This document shows positions 43,475 through 51,432 of a stretch of DNA of 64,000 nucleotides, piece by piece (the stretch's first letter is position 1; every line of letters begins with the position of its first letter). Origin of the DNA: Nocardia yamanashiensis NBRC 100130 (GTDB lineage: Bacteria > Actinomycetota > Actinomycetes > Mycobacteriales > Mycobacteriaceae); assembly GCF_001613325.1 (NCBI RefSeq), contig NZ_BDCD01000023.1:159080-223079 (forward strand). Direction: 5' to 3'. The notes under the pieces were generated by a model. That model saw only the letters and a list, made by a program, of their open reading frames with translations. It was not told the origin of the DNA and searched no databases. The position numbers and the translations under genes were made by a program.

Positions 43475-44344
43475 ATGAGCACGAGCTGCTCGGGCAATCC
43501 GGACCTCTACGTGCAGATACCCGCCTATCGAGACCTGGAACTGGTCCCCACCCTGCGGGACCTGTACGCCCGAGCGGCGCGGCCCGATCGGCTCCGGGTG
43601 CGTGTCATGTGGCAGCGCGGGGAAGACGAGGCGCTGCCGCCGGACGTCCGCGCGCTCCCCCGGCTGGAATTCGACGAGGTGCCCGCCGCCGCCAGCGAGG
43701 GCTGCAACTGGGCTCGCCGCAGATTGCAGGAGGCCTGGCAGGGCGAGCGCTACACCCTGCTGCTCGATTCCCATCACCGTTTCGTGCCCGGCTGGGACGA
43801 CCTCGCATTGGGGATGCTGGAGGTGTTGCGTTCCACCCGGACCCCGCAGCCGATACTCACCGCCTACCTACCGGCCTATCACCCGGGCATCGAACACCGC
43901 TCCGCCCGGCCGACCCGGATCTACCCGCACGCGCGTGACCGGGGCGTCCTGACCCGGTTGAAGGGCGCGGCCATCGACGATTTCGAAACCCGCACCGAGC
44001 CGGTGCCCGCGGACTTCGCGTCACTGCATTTCCTGCTCGCGGACGGGCACTTCAACACGGACCTGCCCTTCGACCCTGCCGTCTATTTCTTCGGCGACGA
44101 GGTCCTGACCAGCGTGCGCGCTTTCACCGCCGGCTACCGAATGTTCCACCCGCACCGCGTGATCGGCTGGCACGCCTACGACCGCACCTCCCGCGTCACC
44201 CACTGGGCCGACCACACCGGCCAAGCCGAACGCCACGCCCGTTCCCTTGCCGCCCTCCGCGATTCGTTCACCGGAGCCCGCGACATCTCCCCCGCCGGCA
44301 TCGCGGCCTTCGAAGACCACGTCAACCTCTCCCTGGTGGCCTGA
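43475..44344 (+). CDS. Skp1-GnT1-like GlcNAc transferase (hydroxyproline glycosyltransferase family)
   Basis: 289 residues behind GGAAGGGGAG. DLYVQIPAYRDLELVPTLRDL at the N-terminus, MWQRGEDE, and LLLDSHHRFVPGWD with the metal-binding-type DSH at 98-100 match the family (Pfam GlcNAc) named for the Dictyostelium enzyme that adds GlcNAc to hydroxyproline on Skp1. Bacterial members have no known function. The next gene, overlapping by one base (TGATG), is a prolyl-4-hydroxylase-like dioxygenase, the enzyme that would make the acceptor. This pairing is the main reason to expect peptide hydroxyproline glycosylation. Confidence 0.85.
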   Translation: MSTSCSGNPDLYVQIPAYRDLELVPTLRDLYARAARPDRLRVRVMWQRGEDEALPPDVRALPRLEFDEVPAAASEGCNWARRRLQEAWQGERYTLLLDSHHRFVPGWDDLALGMLEVLRSTRTPQPILTAYLPAYHPGIEHRSARPTRIYPHARDRGVLTRLKGAAIDDFETRTEPVPADFASLHFLLADGHFNTDLPFDPAVYFFGDEVLTSVRAFTAGYRMFHPHRVIGWHAYDRTSRVTHWADHTGQAERHARSLAALRDSFTGARDISPAGIAAFEDHVNLSLVA

Positions 44345-44958
44345 TGATCGACACCGCGGTCGTCCTGCATCCCGGCACCGTCACCTGCGTGGACGGCTTC
44401 CTCGACGGCGAGGAATGCGCCCGCATCAATGACGATCTCCTGCACACCTTCTGGTGGGAGAGCCCGATCATCCGCCTCGACCGCCAGCAGCGCCTGATCT
44501 CCGGCCACTCGATCACCCGCACCAGTTCGACCACGGACGAAACCTGGCTGAGCGAGCAAACCCGAGAACTCCTGCGCGCCATCGAACACCGCCTGGCAGC
44601 CGACTTCGCCACGCCCCCAAACCATTTCGAACCCTGGCAGCTGGCCCGCTACCGCGCCGGCGAACGCTTCGACGAACACCACGACAGCGGCTTCTTCATC
44701 AACGACCCCTGGGGCGAACGCACCATCTCGATCCTCATCTACCTCACCGACTCCCCCTCCGGCGGCAGCACCTACTTCCCCACCCTCCGCCGCCGCTTCC
44801 ACCCCACCCCCGGCCGCCTCCTCGCCTGGCCCAACCTCCTCCCCGACGGCGCCGCCGACCCCCGCATGCGCCACATCGCCTGCCCCGCCCGCCGAGTCAA
44901 AACCATCCTCTCCACCTGGATCCGCCAACTCCCCACCGACCGAAGGACCCTCCCATGA
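44344..44958 (+). CDS. Prolyl-4-hydroxylase-like 2OG-Fe(II) dioxygenase
   Basis: 204 residues. The iron triad is visible as H112-x-D114 (DEHHDSG) and distal His177, with Lys186 to bind the 2-oxoglutarate carboxylate. GGSTYFPTLRRRFHPTPGRLLAW matches the conserved strand of P4H enzymes (GGxTxFP...P..G..l.w). The family hydroxylates proline in proteins. It overlaps the GlcNAc transferase gene by 1 nt and the next small gene by 4 nt. Very C-rich codon use distinguishes this operon. Confidence 0.88.
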   Translation: MIDTAVVLHPGTVTCVDGFLDGEECARINDDLLHTFWWESPIIRLDRQQRLISGHSITRTSSTTDETWLSEQTRELLRAIEHRLAADFATPPNHFEPWQLARYRAGERFDEHHDSGFFINDPWGERTISILIYLTDSPSGGSTYFPTLRRRFHPTPGRLLAWPNLLPDGAADPRMRHIACPARRVKTILSTWIRQLPTDRRTLP

Positions 44959-45236
44959 CGATCTCGAGCAAAGACAAACGAGTAATCCAGCAGGTCGTCA
45001 AAGCCCACGGCCCCACCCTCGACCTCGAAACCCACCCCGAAGTCCTCATCGAAATAGTCCGCAAATGGGGCTTCGACCTACTCGAGGAAATCCCCGACGC
45101 CGGCGTCCGCCCCGGCGGCGTCAGCCCCGTAGGCCCCACCAGCCTCCTCGAAGGCCCCCGCCTGGACGACATCCTCAAGGCCATCCACACCCTCCAACGC
45201 CAGGTAGACAAACTCACCCGCAAGCTGGAGGCCTGA
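44955..45236 (+). CDS. 93-residue two-helix protein with Pro/Gly-rich loop; candidate modification substrate
   Basis: I do not recognise the family. Residues 1-45 and 70-93 are predicted helices, the second with heptad-like spacing (ILKAIHTLQRQVDKLTRKL). Between them is a loop with Pro at 47, 53, 58, 61 and 68 among Gly and Ser. Its ATGA overlap with the prolyl hydroxylase gene, and the GlcNAc transferase before that, make this loop a candidate target for hydroxylation and glycosylation. A regulatory or scaffold subunit is the alternative. Confidence 0.7.
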   Translation: MTISSKDKRVIQQVVKAHGPTLDLETHPEVLIEIVRKWGFDLLEEIPDAGVRPGGVSPVGPTSLLEGPRLDDILKAIHTLQRQVDKLTRKLEA

Positions 45237-45249
45237 TCCTCCGGCGTCG

Positions 45250-45603
45250 CTACCGCTTCAGGCTCGCCAGCAGCTTGTCCAGGTGATCGTCGTCCGCGAA
45301 TTGATGGAACTGCGGACCCGCGGCGGTGATCACGAGTACCTGATTGCGATCCCAGCCGGGCATCTCCCGGACCTCGACCGGCGACTTCGTCATGTCGATG
45401 AGGACACCGCGATAGCGGGCGTCGGCGTACAGCGACCGCAATGCCGATGCCACCGCGCCCACCGCGGCGACCACGAGCAGCGTTGTTATCGGCTCGAAGC
45501 CGGCCCGCTTCTTGAGCTCGGCGCCGGCCTCGGTGAGGGCGCGGGCGGTGGAGTCGCGGTGCTCCGGTGAGGTGATCCACACCAATTCCATGGAATCCGT
45601 CAT
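45250..45603 (-). CDS. Small protein with one membrane-like helix, partner of the HExxH protein
   Basis: 117 residues from ATG 45603, overlapping the stop of the HExxH gene by 4 nt. An N-terminal strand and helix (ELVWITSPEHRDSTARALTEAG) is followed by a hydrophobic helix (TLLVVAAVGAVASALRSLY, about 40-60) and strands ending in VLVITAAG. The layout recalls the small EACC1 (effector-associated constant component) proteins of actinobacterial conflict systems, but I cannot confirm that by eye. Confidence 0.6.
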   Translation of the reverse strand: MTDSMELVWITSPEHRDSTARALTEAGAELKKRAGFEPITTLLVVAAVGAVASALRSLYADARYRGVLIDMTKSPVEVREMPGWDRNQVLVITAAGPQFHQFADDDHLDKLLASLKR

Positions 45604-47882
45604 TTTCCTTCTCGTTCGGTGCGGCGCATCAGGTGCCGGCGCGCTTGGCGTACTTGTTCGTGCATGACGGCGCGGTCCTCGGCCAGTCCGAGATAGTGCC
45701 GGGCTTCGTCTATTCGTCCCTGGAGCAGCATGAGATGGCAGGCCTGGGCGTATGCCGGTGTGAACCAGGGGAACTCGGCGATGATGGCATCGAAGAGCTC
45801 GTGCGCGAACTCCCCGGCCTGCCGATCGCCCAGCTCGAACAAATCGGCCGAGACCTCCGCTCGATACTGCTGAACGCACAAATACTGTGCGCCCGAAGCT
45901 ATCTCGTTCAGGAGTGTGAGGCATTCCCGCAGCAGCCGACGCCGCCGATGCCGCGAGCGGGTCGCCGCGCGGCTGTACATTTCGACGAATCGCACGACGG
46001 CGGCCGCGTCATCATCGGGCGGGGCGAACGCCGAGATCGTCTGGCACACACCGACCATCAGCTCGCCGACATGGTCATCGCCTTGGAACAGACAGGATTC
46101 GGCGAAGGCGTGCTCGAATGCGTCGAGCCAGCGCTGGTCGAAAAGCGCCTTGACGCTCAACGCCTGATGCAGGAATTCGACCGGAATGCCGGTGGCTTCC
46201 CAATAGGTGGCGGCGACCTCGGCCGCCAGCACGTGCGCCCACAGTCCGTCCTCGTCGCCTTGACCGATATCGGTGAGGGATTTGATCAATGCGGACGCGA
46301 TCGTCGCCGGTACCGCGGTCGCGTCCCGGTCGATCGCGAGAATCCGCAAGCTCAGGGCGTCGTCGACGCGTTCGTATTCATCGCACCACGTCGCGAAGTC
46401 CAGCAGCGCGGGCACATCCGCCGCCGGACTTTCGGGCGTGAGGCCGGGCAGTATTTCCTCGACGGGTGCGTCCCACAGGACGGGCCGCCGCAGCAACTGA
46501 TCCGCGGTGAGCGGGGTCGGCTGGTGTGCGCTGAAATGGGCGTCGGAGTTGCCGGATTCGACGAATTCTTCCCAGAAATTGCTCAGCTCACGCAGCTCTA
46601 ATCGCCCCTGCGGCCATCGATCTCGCCAGCCGGGCGGTATTCGCACTCGTTGATCGATGTATTTGGTCAGGGTGACACCCGTATCGGTGTGCTCGATCTG
46701 CGTCATCGCGGTGCCGCGGAGCAGGATGAGAATGTTCGCGCCAACCAGTTCCGACGTCGATGCCGGGTCGAGCAGGACGGCTCGCGCATCGATCCACACT
46801 CGCGGAATGCGGTCGTATCCGCCCATTGTCGGTGTGCCGGCGAACTCCTCGGCCACGCGGGCCTCGATGATCGCACCGTCGAGATCGCTCGCCAGGTAGA
46901 GCTCCGCCGGGTGCCGGTCGGTGTCGTTCATCGAACCCCAGCGAGTCTGCAGCGCGCCGAGCAGCCCGTTGATCTCGTCCCGGAGCCCCGGGTCCGCCAC
47001 GGTCATCGCCTGCTGCGCCGCGGTGCCGAGGAGGAGCAGCCGATCTGTGGAATGTGGATGCGTCAGCGCGGCACCGGCCGGCGCCGGGTCGGCATCGTGC
47101 ATCAGCCGGAAGATCCGGAAGGTTGCCCGCAGGTCGACCAAACCTGATGCGGCACAGATGTTCAGCGCGTAGGCATCGGCATCGATCTCGTCGGATCGGG
47201 TTTGCGTGGCGGATTCCCCGACGCGGTCGAGATGGCCCAGCCGGATATGGGAGTACTCGTGACAGAGGGCGAATATGAGGGCGTTGAGGATCAGATGGTG
47301 GTGCACCCGCGCGAGATAGGCCCAGTCCAGCTCGGCTTCGAACATCCAGTCCGGCGCCGAGTCCGCCCACACCCGCTCGGCTCCCCACGTCGACAGCAGT
47401 TCTGGGGCAGGCGGCGTGAGTTCTCCGTATGCCGCGCCGGCCATCCCGCGAGCAATCGCCTGCACCAGCCGATCGGGATCCGTTCCACCGGCCGCCGCCC
47501 CCACCAGCGTGAGCAGCCTGGTCTCGAATCCCTCCAGCTCGGTCACTTCACGCAGCGGATACTGCGGTTCGAAACACATCTGCCGATACCGCGCCAGATA
47601 CTGTTTCGCGCAGTCCAGGGACCGCACACACAGCTCCCGCAGTCGCGGCATCCCCACCGTGATCCGTCCATCGCTGTCGGCGGACAGCACCGGCGCACCC
47701 TCGGTAGCGTGCGAGCCGCCAAGAACGACCCCGCCGCCCGAGCGCGGATCGATCACCTCCGAGAGCCCGTCCCGCGCGAGCCGCACGAGGCCCATCAGAT
47801 AAATATCAGGATCCGAATTGCCTTGCAGCGCTTCAAGACATTGCGATCCGAGCCGCTCATACGGCACCGATGCGGTCCACAT
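45600..47882 (-). CDS. Large cytosolic HExxH zinc metalloprotein
   Basis: 760 residues from ATG 47882 behind GAGG. The gluzincin motif HEYSH (208-212), flanked by hydrophobic residues, and E232 in SDEIDADAYAL form a probable zinc site like M48-type peptidases. There is no signal peptide or clear membrane segment. The rest is helical with TPR-like stretches toward the C-terminus (about 640-750). I do not recognise the family. It is followed by a small membrane-helix protein with a 4-nt overlap, suggesting a two-gene unit, possibly a peptidase effector with regulator. Confidence 0.65.
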   Translation of the reverse strand: MWTASVPYERLGSQCLEALQGNSDPDIYLMGLVRLARDGLSEVIDPRSGGGVVLGGSHATEGAPVLSADSDGRITVGMPRLRELCVRSLDCAKQYLARYRQMCFEPQYPLREVTELEGFETRLLTLVGAAAGGTDPDRLVQAIARGMAGAAYGELTPPAPELLSTWGAERVWADSAPDWMFEAELDWAYLARVHHHLILNALIFALCHEYSHIRLGHLDRVGESATQTRSDEIDADAYALNICAASGLVDLRATFRIFRLMHDADPAPAGAALTHPHSTDRLLLLGTAAQQAMTVADPGLRDEINGLLGALQTRWGSMNDTDRHPAELYLASDLDGAIIEARVAEEFAGTPTMGGYDRIPRVWIDARAVLLDPASTSELVGANILILLRGTAMTQIEHTDTGVTLTKYIDQRVRIPPGWRDRWPQGRLELRELSNFWEEFVESGNSDAHFSAHQPTPLTADQLLRRPVLWDAPVEEILPGLTPESPAADVPALLDFATWCDEYERVDDALSLRILAIDRDATAVPATIASALIKSLTDIGQGDEDGLWAHVLAAEVAATYWEATGIPVEFLHQALSVKALFDQRWLDAFEHAFAESCLFQGDDHVGELMVGVCQTISAFAPPDDDAAAVVRFVEMYSRAATRSRHRRRRLLRECLTLLNEIASGAQYLCVQQYRAEVSADLFELGDRQAGEFAHELFDAIIAEFPWFTPAYAQACHLMLLQGRIDEARHYLGLAEDRAVMHEQVRQARRHLMRRTEREGK

Positions 47883-48095
47883 GCCCGACACCTCGCCCCC
47901 TACCGCACGATCGGATTCCAGCTTAGGCCGGTACCACCGGATTTCGCGCCACATCCGGCGATGGCCTGTTCGCGCTGGTGCACTCCTTGCCGTCCGACCG
48001 GCCACAGCAGCCGGTGTCGCTTTCTTACAATCGCGGGCGGCGCCGGCGGCACAGACTGGGTTGACATCAATGTTGCTACGAGAGAGGCAAGATTC

Positions 48096-48464
48096 ATGGC
48101 AGTCGCCACGCTGAAGATGCTCACCCTGGACAGCGCCGACGCGCGGCGAGACGCGGAGTTCTGGGCGGCCGCGCTCGGTTGGAAGGTTGCTCACATGCAG
48201 GACGAGTACGCCATGCTGACCGGTCCGGACCACGCATTGGGATTCGGCACGGTCTCGGACTATCAGCCGCCTACCTGGCCGAACGAGAATGGAACCAAGC
48301 AATTCCATCTGGATTTGGCGGTCGAAGACCTCGATGTGGCGAGTAAGGACCTGGTCGAGCTGGGCGCCACGGTGCCGGAGTTTCAACCGGGCGAAACCTG
48401 GCGGGTGCTGCTAGATCCGAGCGGCCACCCGTTCTGTCTCACCCTCGCTGCCAATTGGGGCTAG
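48096..48464 (+). CDS. VOC (glyoxalase/bleomycin resistance) family protein
   Basis: 122 residues from ATG 48096 behind AGAGAGG. One VOC module: MLTLDSADARRDAEFWAAALGWKV at the front and QFHLDLAVEDLDVASKDLVELGA with HPFCLTLA at the end, giving the metal-ligand positions of the fold. Function may be binding or conversion of a small compound. A TTGACA hexamer at 48061-48066 may be part of its promoter, but no matching -10 was seen. Confidence 0.85.
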   Translation: MAVATLKMLTLDSADARRDAEFWAAALGWKVAHMQDEYAMLTGPDHALGFGTVSDYQPPTWPNENGTKQFHLDLAVEDLDVASKDLVELGATVPEFQPGETWRVLLDPSGHPFCLTLAANWG

Positions 48465-48498
48465 CGCGCCCGAGTACGCGGCGACCTCCCGGGGAAAT

Positions 48499-49536
48499 TC
48501 ATTGGCGGGCGCTCTGACGATTCGCCCGGGCGAATTGCCCCGGCGGCATACCGATTTCGGCGCGGAATACCGCGCCGAACGCCGAGACGCTGGAATATCC
48601 GAGGCGGGTGGCCACCGTCTCGACGGTCAACCCGCTGGCCAGCAGTTCCGCGGCGAGTATCCCGGTGATCTCACTGGACAGCGCTCGGAAAGTGGTGTTC
48701 TCCTCGGCGAGTCGCCGGCGGAGCGTGCGCAGGCTCAGCCCCAGATCGGCGGCCACAGTGCGCTGATCGGCCACACCGCCTCGGTGCACGAGCAATTGCC
48801 GCACCTGACCGCTCAATCCGTTGAGCTCCTGCCGTCGTCTCAAGGTGTCCGCGCACATGCGTTCGTACTGTTGCATGATGACCGGATTCGCCTGCGGCAT
48901 CGGTCGATCGAACTCCGAGGCCTCGAGGAGCAGGCAGGTCCGCTGCGCGCTGAACAGGATCTCGTCGACTCCGAGGAGCGTGCCGACCGCTTCGTACACC
49001 GGGCACTCTTCGTACTCGACCTCCAGACGGCGAACCGCCATATCCCAATCGAGCAGGCCACGCTGCACCATTCGCAGGGTCGCGAGGTCGCGCTCGATAG
49101 CGAAGCGGCGCACATCCTCCGGCAGATGTCCAGCGTCGAGGCTGAGCCGTACCACCGGTCCTTGATAGTCGAGGTTGTACCTGACGTAGACGAAGGACAA
49201 TTCGGCATAGTGGACCCACACCTCGACCATCTCGCGCACCGTCGCACAGGTGCTCAGGACAATGGCGAGACTGCCGAGCATGGCCAGATTCGTCTGCAGA
49301 CCGGCCATGAGGCCGATGCCGCGTTCGTCCTTTTCGCCCGCGAGAATGTTCCGGACGATCTGCATCTCCTGATCGACGCTGATCTCGATGTCGGGGTTGG
49401 ACAGGTCCGACTCGGAGATCGCCGAGCCCTCCAGCGCCTCGGACCGGGCCATACCGCGCACCGCTGCGAAATCGACCAGGACCGCGGCACTTACGGTCGA
49501 ACGCACACTCCTGAAATCACCGTAGATCCCAGGCAT
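48499..49536 (-). CDS. AraC-family regulator with N-terminal arabinose-binding-like domain
   Basis: 345 residues from ATG 49536; GTG 49539 directly before it is equally possible, with AGGGGG upstream. The N-terminal 200 residues form an OruR/ArgR-type ligand-sensing domain (LMAGLQTNLAMLGSLAIVLSTCATVREMVE). The C-terminal helix-turn-helix pair is VAADLGLSLRTLRRRLAEENTTF and VATRLGYSSVSAFGAVFRAEIGMPPGQF. Targets unknown; it converges with the VOC gene. Confidence 0.92.
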   Translation of the reverse strand: MPGIYGDFRSVRSTVSAAVLVDFAAVRGMARSEALEGSAISESDLSNPDIEISVDQEMQIVRNILAGEKDERGIGLMAGLQTNLAMLGSLAIVLSTCATVREMVEVWVHYAELSFVYVRYNLDYQGPVVRLSLDAGHLPEDVRRFAIERDLATLRMVQRGLLDWDMAVRRLEVEYEECPVYEAVGTLLGVDEILFSAQRTCLLLEASEFDRPMPQANPVIMQQYERMCADTLRRRQELNGLSGQVRQLLVHRGGVADQRTVAADLGLSLRTLRRRLAEENTTFRALSSEITGILAAELLASGLTVETVATRLGYSSVSAFGAVFRAEIGMPPGQFARANRQSARQ

Positions 49537-49942
49537 CACGAAATCCCCCTGTCAACACTCGTAGGAACGCGCCGCAGACTCGCCCGTCGTCCGTTGCACG
49601 AAAGCTGACCTCAATCCTCCATTTTCTGGCCAGGAGGTGGAATCGTCCTGACGATCCAGCAGATCGAGGCCCGGTAGGGTGTCGGCCGGCGATTCCAATA
49701 GTTTCCGTCGCAAAGGAATTCGCGGCGCCCATGAGCTCGCGGCCGTGCCGGTCAATGCAAAGTTCCGAGGACATGGCCGAACACGAATAGTACTGGCCAG
49801 AAATCGACATATCCTCATCGGGCATTCGCCGGGGGCGTGTCGCTACAGTCGCCACGATTCGATTGGTTCCGACGAGAGGGCGGAGCGCGCAGTGCCGATG
49901 ACGGGCGGGCAGCGATTGCCGGCCGAGGTATTGTGCCGAATG
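49537..49942. other. Gene-free interval between AraC gene and tRNA terminator
   Basis: About 400 bp with lower GC than the flanks. The open frames here on either strand have no family resemblance and no good ribosome site. It probably contains the promoter of the AraC gene, but I see no clear -35/-10 pair or repeat. Confidence 0.5.
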
Positions 49943-49982
49943 AATCAGGCCCCTGACCGGTTTCCTGGTCAGGGGCCTGATT
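49943..49982 (-). terminator. Strong hairpin terminator of the tRNA-Asn transcript
   Basis: A perfect 16-bp inverted repeat (arms 49943-49958 and 49967-49982, 8-nt loop) begins five bases after the 3' end of the tRNA. There is no long T tract, which is common for terminators in high-GC actinobacteria. Confidence 0.85.
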
Positions 49983-49986
49983 GATG

Positions 49987-50059
49987 CTCCCCCATCTGGA
50001 CTCGAACCAGAAACCTGCCGATTAACAGTCGGCTGCTCTGCCAATTGAGCTATAGGGGA
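49987..50059 (-). tRNA. tRNA-Asn (anticodon GTT)
   Basis: A 73-base cloverleaf: acceptor stem TCCCCTA pairing with TGGGGGA plus discriminator G, D-arm AGCTCAATTGGCAGAGC, anticodon loop CTGTTAA with GTT, and T-arm CTGGTTCGAGTCCAG. CCA is not encoded. It is flanked by a promoter upstream and a hairpin terminator downstream, so it is a single-gene transcript. Confidence 0.97.
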
Positions 50060-50100
50060 TTGGCACTTGGTGGCTGGCCCTTCCGGACCGGCCGGAGAAA

Positions 50101-50130
50101 ACTTTAGCGTATGGGTTGTTCACTTCCCAA
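50101..50130 (-). promoter_or_regulatory. Sigma-70-type promoter of tRNA-Asn
   Basis: On the minus strand, TTGGGA (50125-50130) and TAAAGT (50101-50106) are spaced by 18 bp and end about 41 bp before the tRNA, giving a short leader. The hexamers match the housekeeping consensus moderately. Confidence 0.55.
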
Positions 50131-50237
50131 ATCGCGCTTCTACCTGCGGACATGCCAGCGGGAGGGCGGAGTGACAGGGGGTGGTGGGGTCGGGCAGGAT
50201 GTAGGGGCGGACGGGCCAACGGGAGGAGCTTCTCGGA

Positions 50238-50483
50238 ATGTTGCGGTTGATCATCGGTGTCGCGGCCGGGTACGTGCTGGGCGCGAAGGCCGGGCGGGCT
50301 CGGTATGAGCAGATCAGTAAGACGACCCGTGCGATCAGTGAGAGTCCTGTCACGCGGAAGTTGGTGTCGGCGAGCCGGCAGAAGCTGGCGGACAAACTGA
50401 GTACGCAGCCGAAGCTGGAACCGATGGTGCCGATTGACGAGCGGACCACGATCATGGTGCCGCACGATCAGTTGCGGCGATAG
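50238..50483 (+). CDS. Small YtxH-like membrane-anchored protein
   Basis: 81 residues behind GGGAGGAG. A short hydrophobic N-terminus (MLRLIIGVAAGYVLGAKAGRARYEQI) is followed by a basic amphipathic region, as in YtxH-like or DUF-type small proteins frequent in mycobacteria and nocardiae. Function unknown. Confidence 0.75.
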   Translation: MLRLIIGVAAGYVLGAKAGRARYEQISKTTRAISESPVTRKLVSASRQKLADKLSTQPKLEPMVPIDERTTIMVPHDQLRR

Positions 50484-50508
50484 GCGCCGGAGTCGCTGCG
50501 GCGGAAAG

Positions 50509-50862
50509 TCATTCGGTCTGCTTCGGGTGACCGACATGTACGGCGACCACCCAGACGATTCGCTTGTCGGGGTCGGTGCAATACCAGATGCGACCGCCTG
50601 CGGTGACTTCGTACTGCCATTGATCCAGGCACGTGCCTCGGATGACGTGACTGGCGAAGTCGCCTCGCAGTCGATGCTGACGGGCCGGATTCTCCGGCGT
50701 CGTCGGTCGTTCAGTGAGTACGATCCACGCCTCCCAGGTGTTGGATCGTGCTGTGCGACACAATTCTTCCCATCCGCTGGCAGCGGCATTCGTCGCGAAG
50801 CGGGCCTCCCACATCCCTGGTTGCGCGGGTGGGGCAACGCGGTCGCCGCGTTTGGCTGACAC
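50509..50862 (-). CDS. RelE/ParE-like toxin of a type II toxin-antitoxin pair
   Basis: 117 residues from GTG 50862, three bases after the antitoxin stop. The C-terminal half (YEVTAGGRIWYCTDPDKRIVWVVAVHVGHPKQTE) matches the strand pattern of RelE/ParE toxins with the terminal basic/His residues. A long N-terminus (about 50 residues) replaces the usual first helices. It probably cleaves mRNA on ribosomes or inhibits gyrase; which one cannot be told. Confidence 0.75.
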   Translation of the reverse strand: MSAKRGDRVAPPAQPGMWEARFATNAAASGWEELCRTARSNTWEAWIVLTERPTTPENPARQHRLRGDFASHVIRGTCLDQWQYEVTAGGRIWYCTDPDKRIVWVVAVHVGHPKQTE

Positions 50863-50865
50863 CCG

Positions 50866-51324
50866 TCATTCCCCTATCGGTTCGGGGACTGGGCCGAGGT
50901 CGTCGTCCGAGGGGCCGGAGAGTTGTTGGGCGAGAGACGGATCGGCGTGGATGGCTGCGGTGGCGCGCCATTCGCGGATGGTTTGGGCGAGGACGGACCA
51001 TTCGCCGAGTTCTGCTGACGCTTGGAAGGCGCGGGCGAAGTCGGTGACGAACTGGGCTCGGGAGTGCTCGGGAAGCACGTCGACCCAGGGGAATTCGTCG
51101 AGGAGTGCGCGGGCGGCGATGTCGTGGGGCAGGTGCACGAGAACGTTGCGGAGGGCGCGGGCGGCGGTGATCGAGCCTTCGGAGAGGGCTTCGGCGCGGT
51201 CCTCGCGGATCAGGAGGAGGGGGACGCCGTCGCGGCGGCGAACACGGACAGCGCCCTCGTCGGCCAGGCGGGCGACCTGCTTCGGGTCGCGCTGTAGCTC
51301 ACTCCACTGGACTTCGGTAACCAT
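50866..51324 (-). CDS. Phd-like antitoxin of the toxin-antitoxin pair
   Basis: 152 residues. The N-terminal part (WSELQRDPKQVARLADEGAVRVRRRDGVPLLLIRED) has the Phd/YefM fold pattern for DNA binding and dimerisation; the C-terminal helical half should neutralise the toxin encoded directly downstream. The order antitoxin-toxin is standard, and such pairs usually repress their own promoter. Confidence 0.78.
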   Translation of the reverse strand: MVTEVQWSELQRDPKQVARLADEGAVRVRRRDGVPLLLIREDRAEALSEGSITAARALRNVLVHLPHDIAARALLDEFPWVDVLPEHSRAQFVTDFARAFQASAELGEWSVLAQTIREWRATAAIHADPSLAQQLSGPSDDDLGPVPEPIGE

Positions 51325-51432
51325 CGCGCCGCACCTCTCCTGAGGGGTCCGGGTATGGCCATTGCCTACCCATCCACCTCATTGTAGGCCGGAGTTCTGA
51401 ATTTTTTCAGAACTCGACCGGAGAGTGGCCGG

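Noticed and set aside
48061..48095. TTGACA as a full promoter for the VOC gene
   Set aside because: No -10 hexamer at 16-19 bp was found, so only the hexamer is mentioned.
49517..50044. A 175-residue minus-strand frame overlapping the tRNA gene
   Set aside because: It runs through the tRNA and terminator hairpin, so it cannot be a normal gene.
49987..51324. Integration of a mobile island at tRNA-Asn
   Set aside because: No integrase, no second copy of the tRNA 3' end and no flanking direct repeat were seen in the window.
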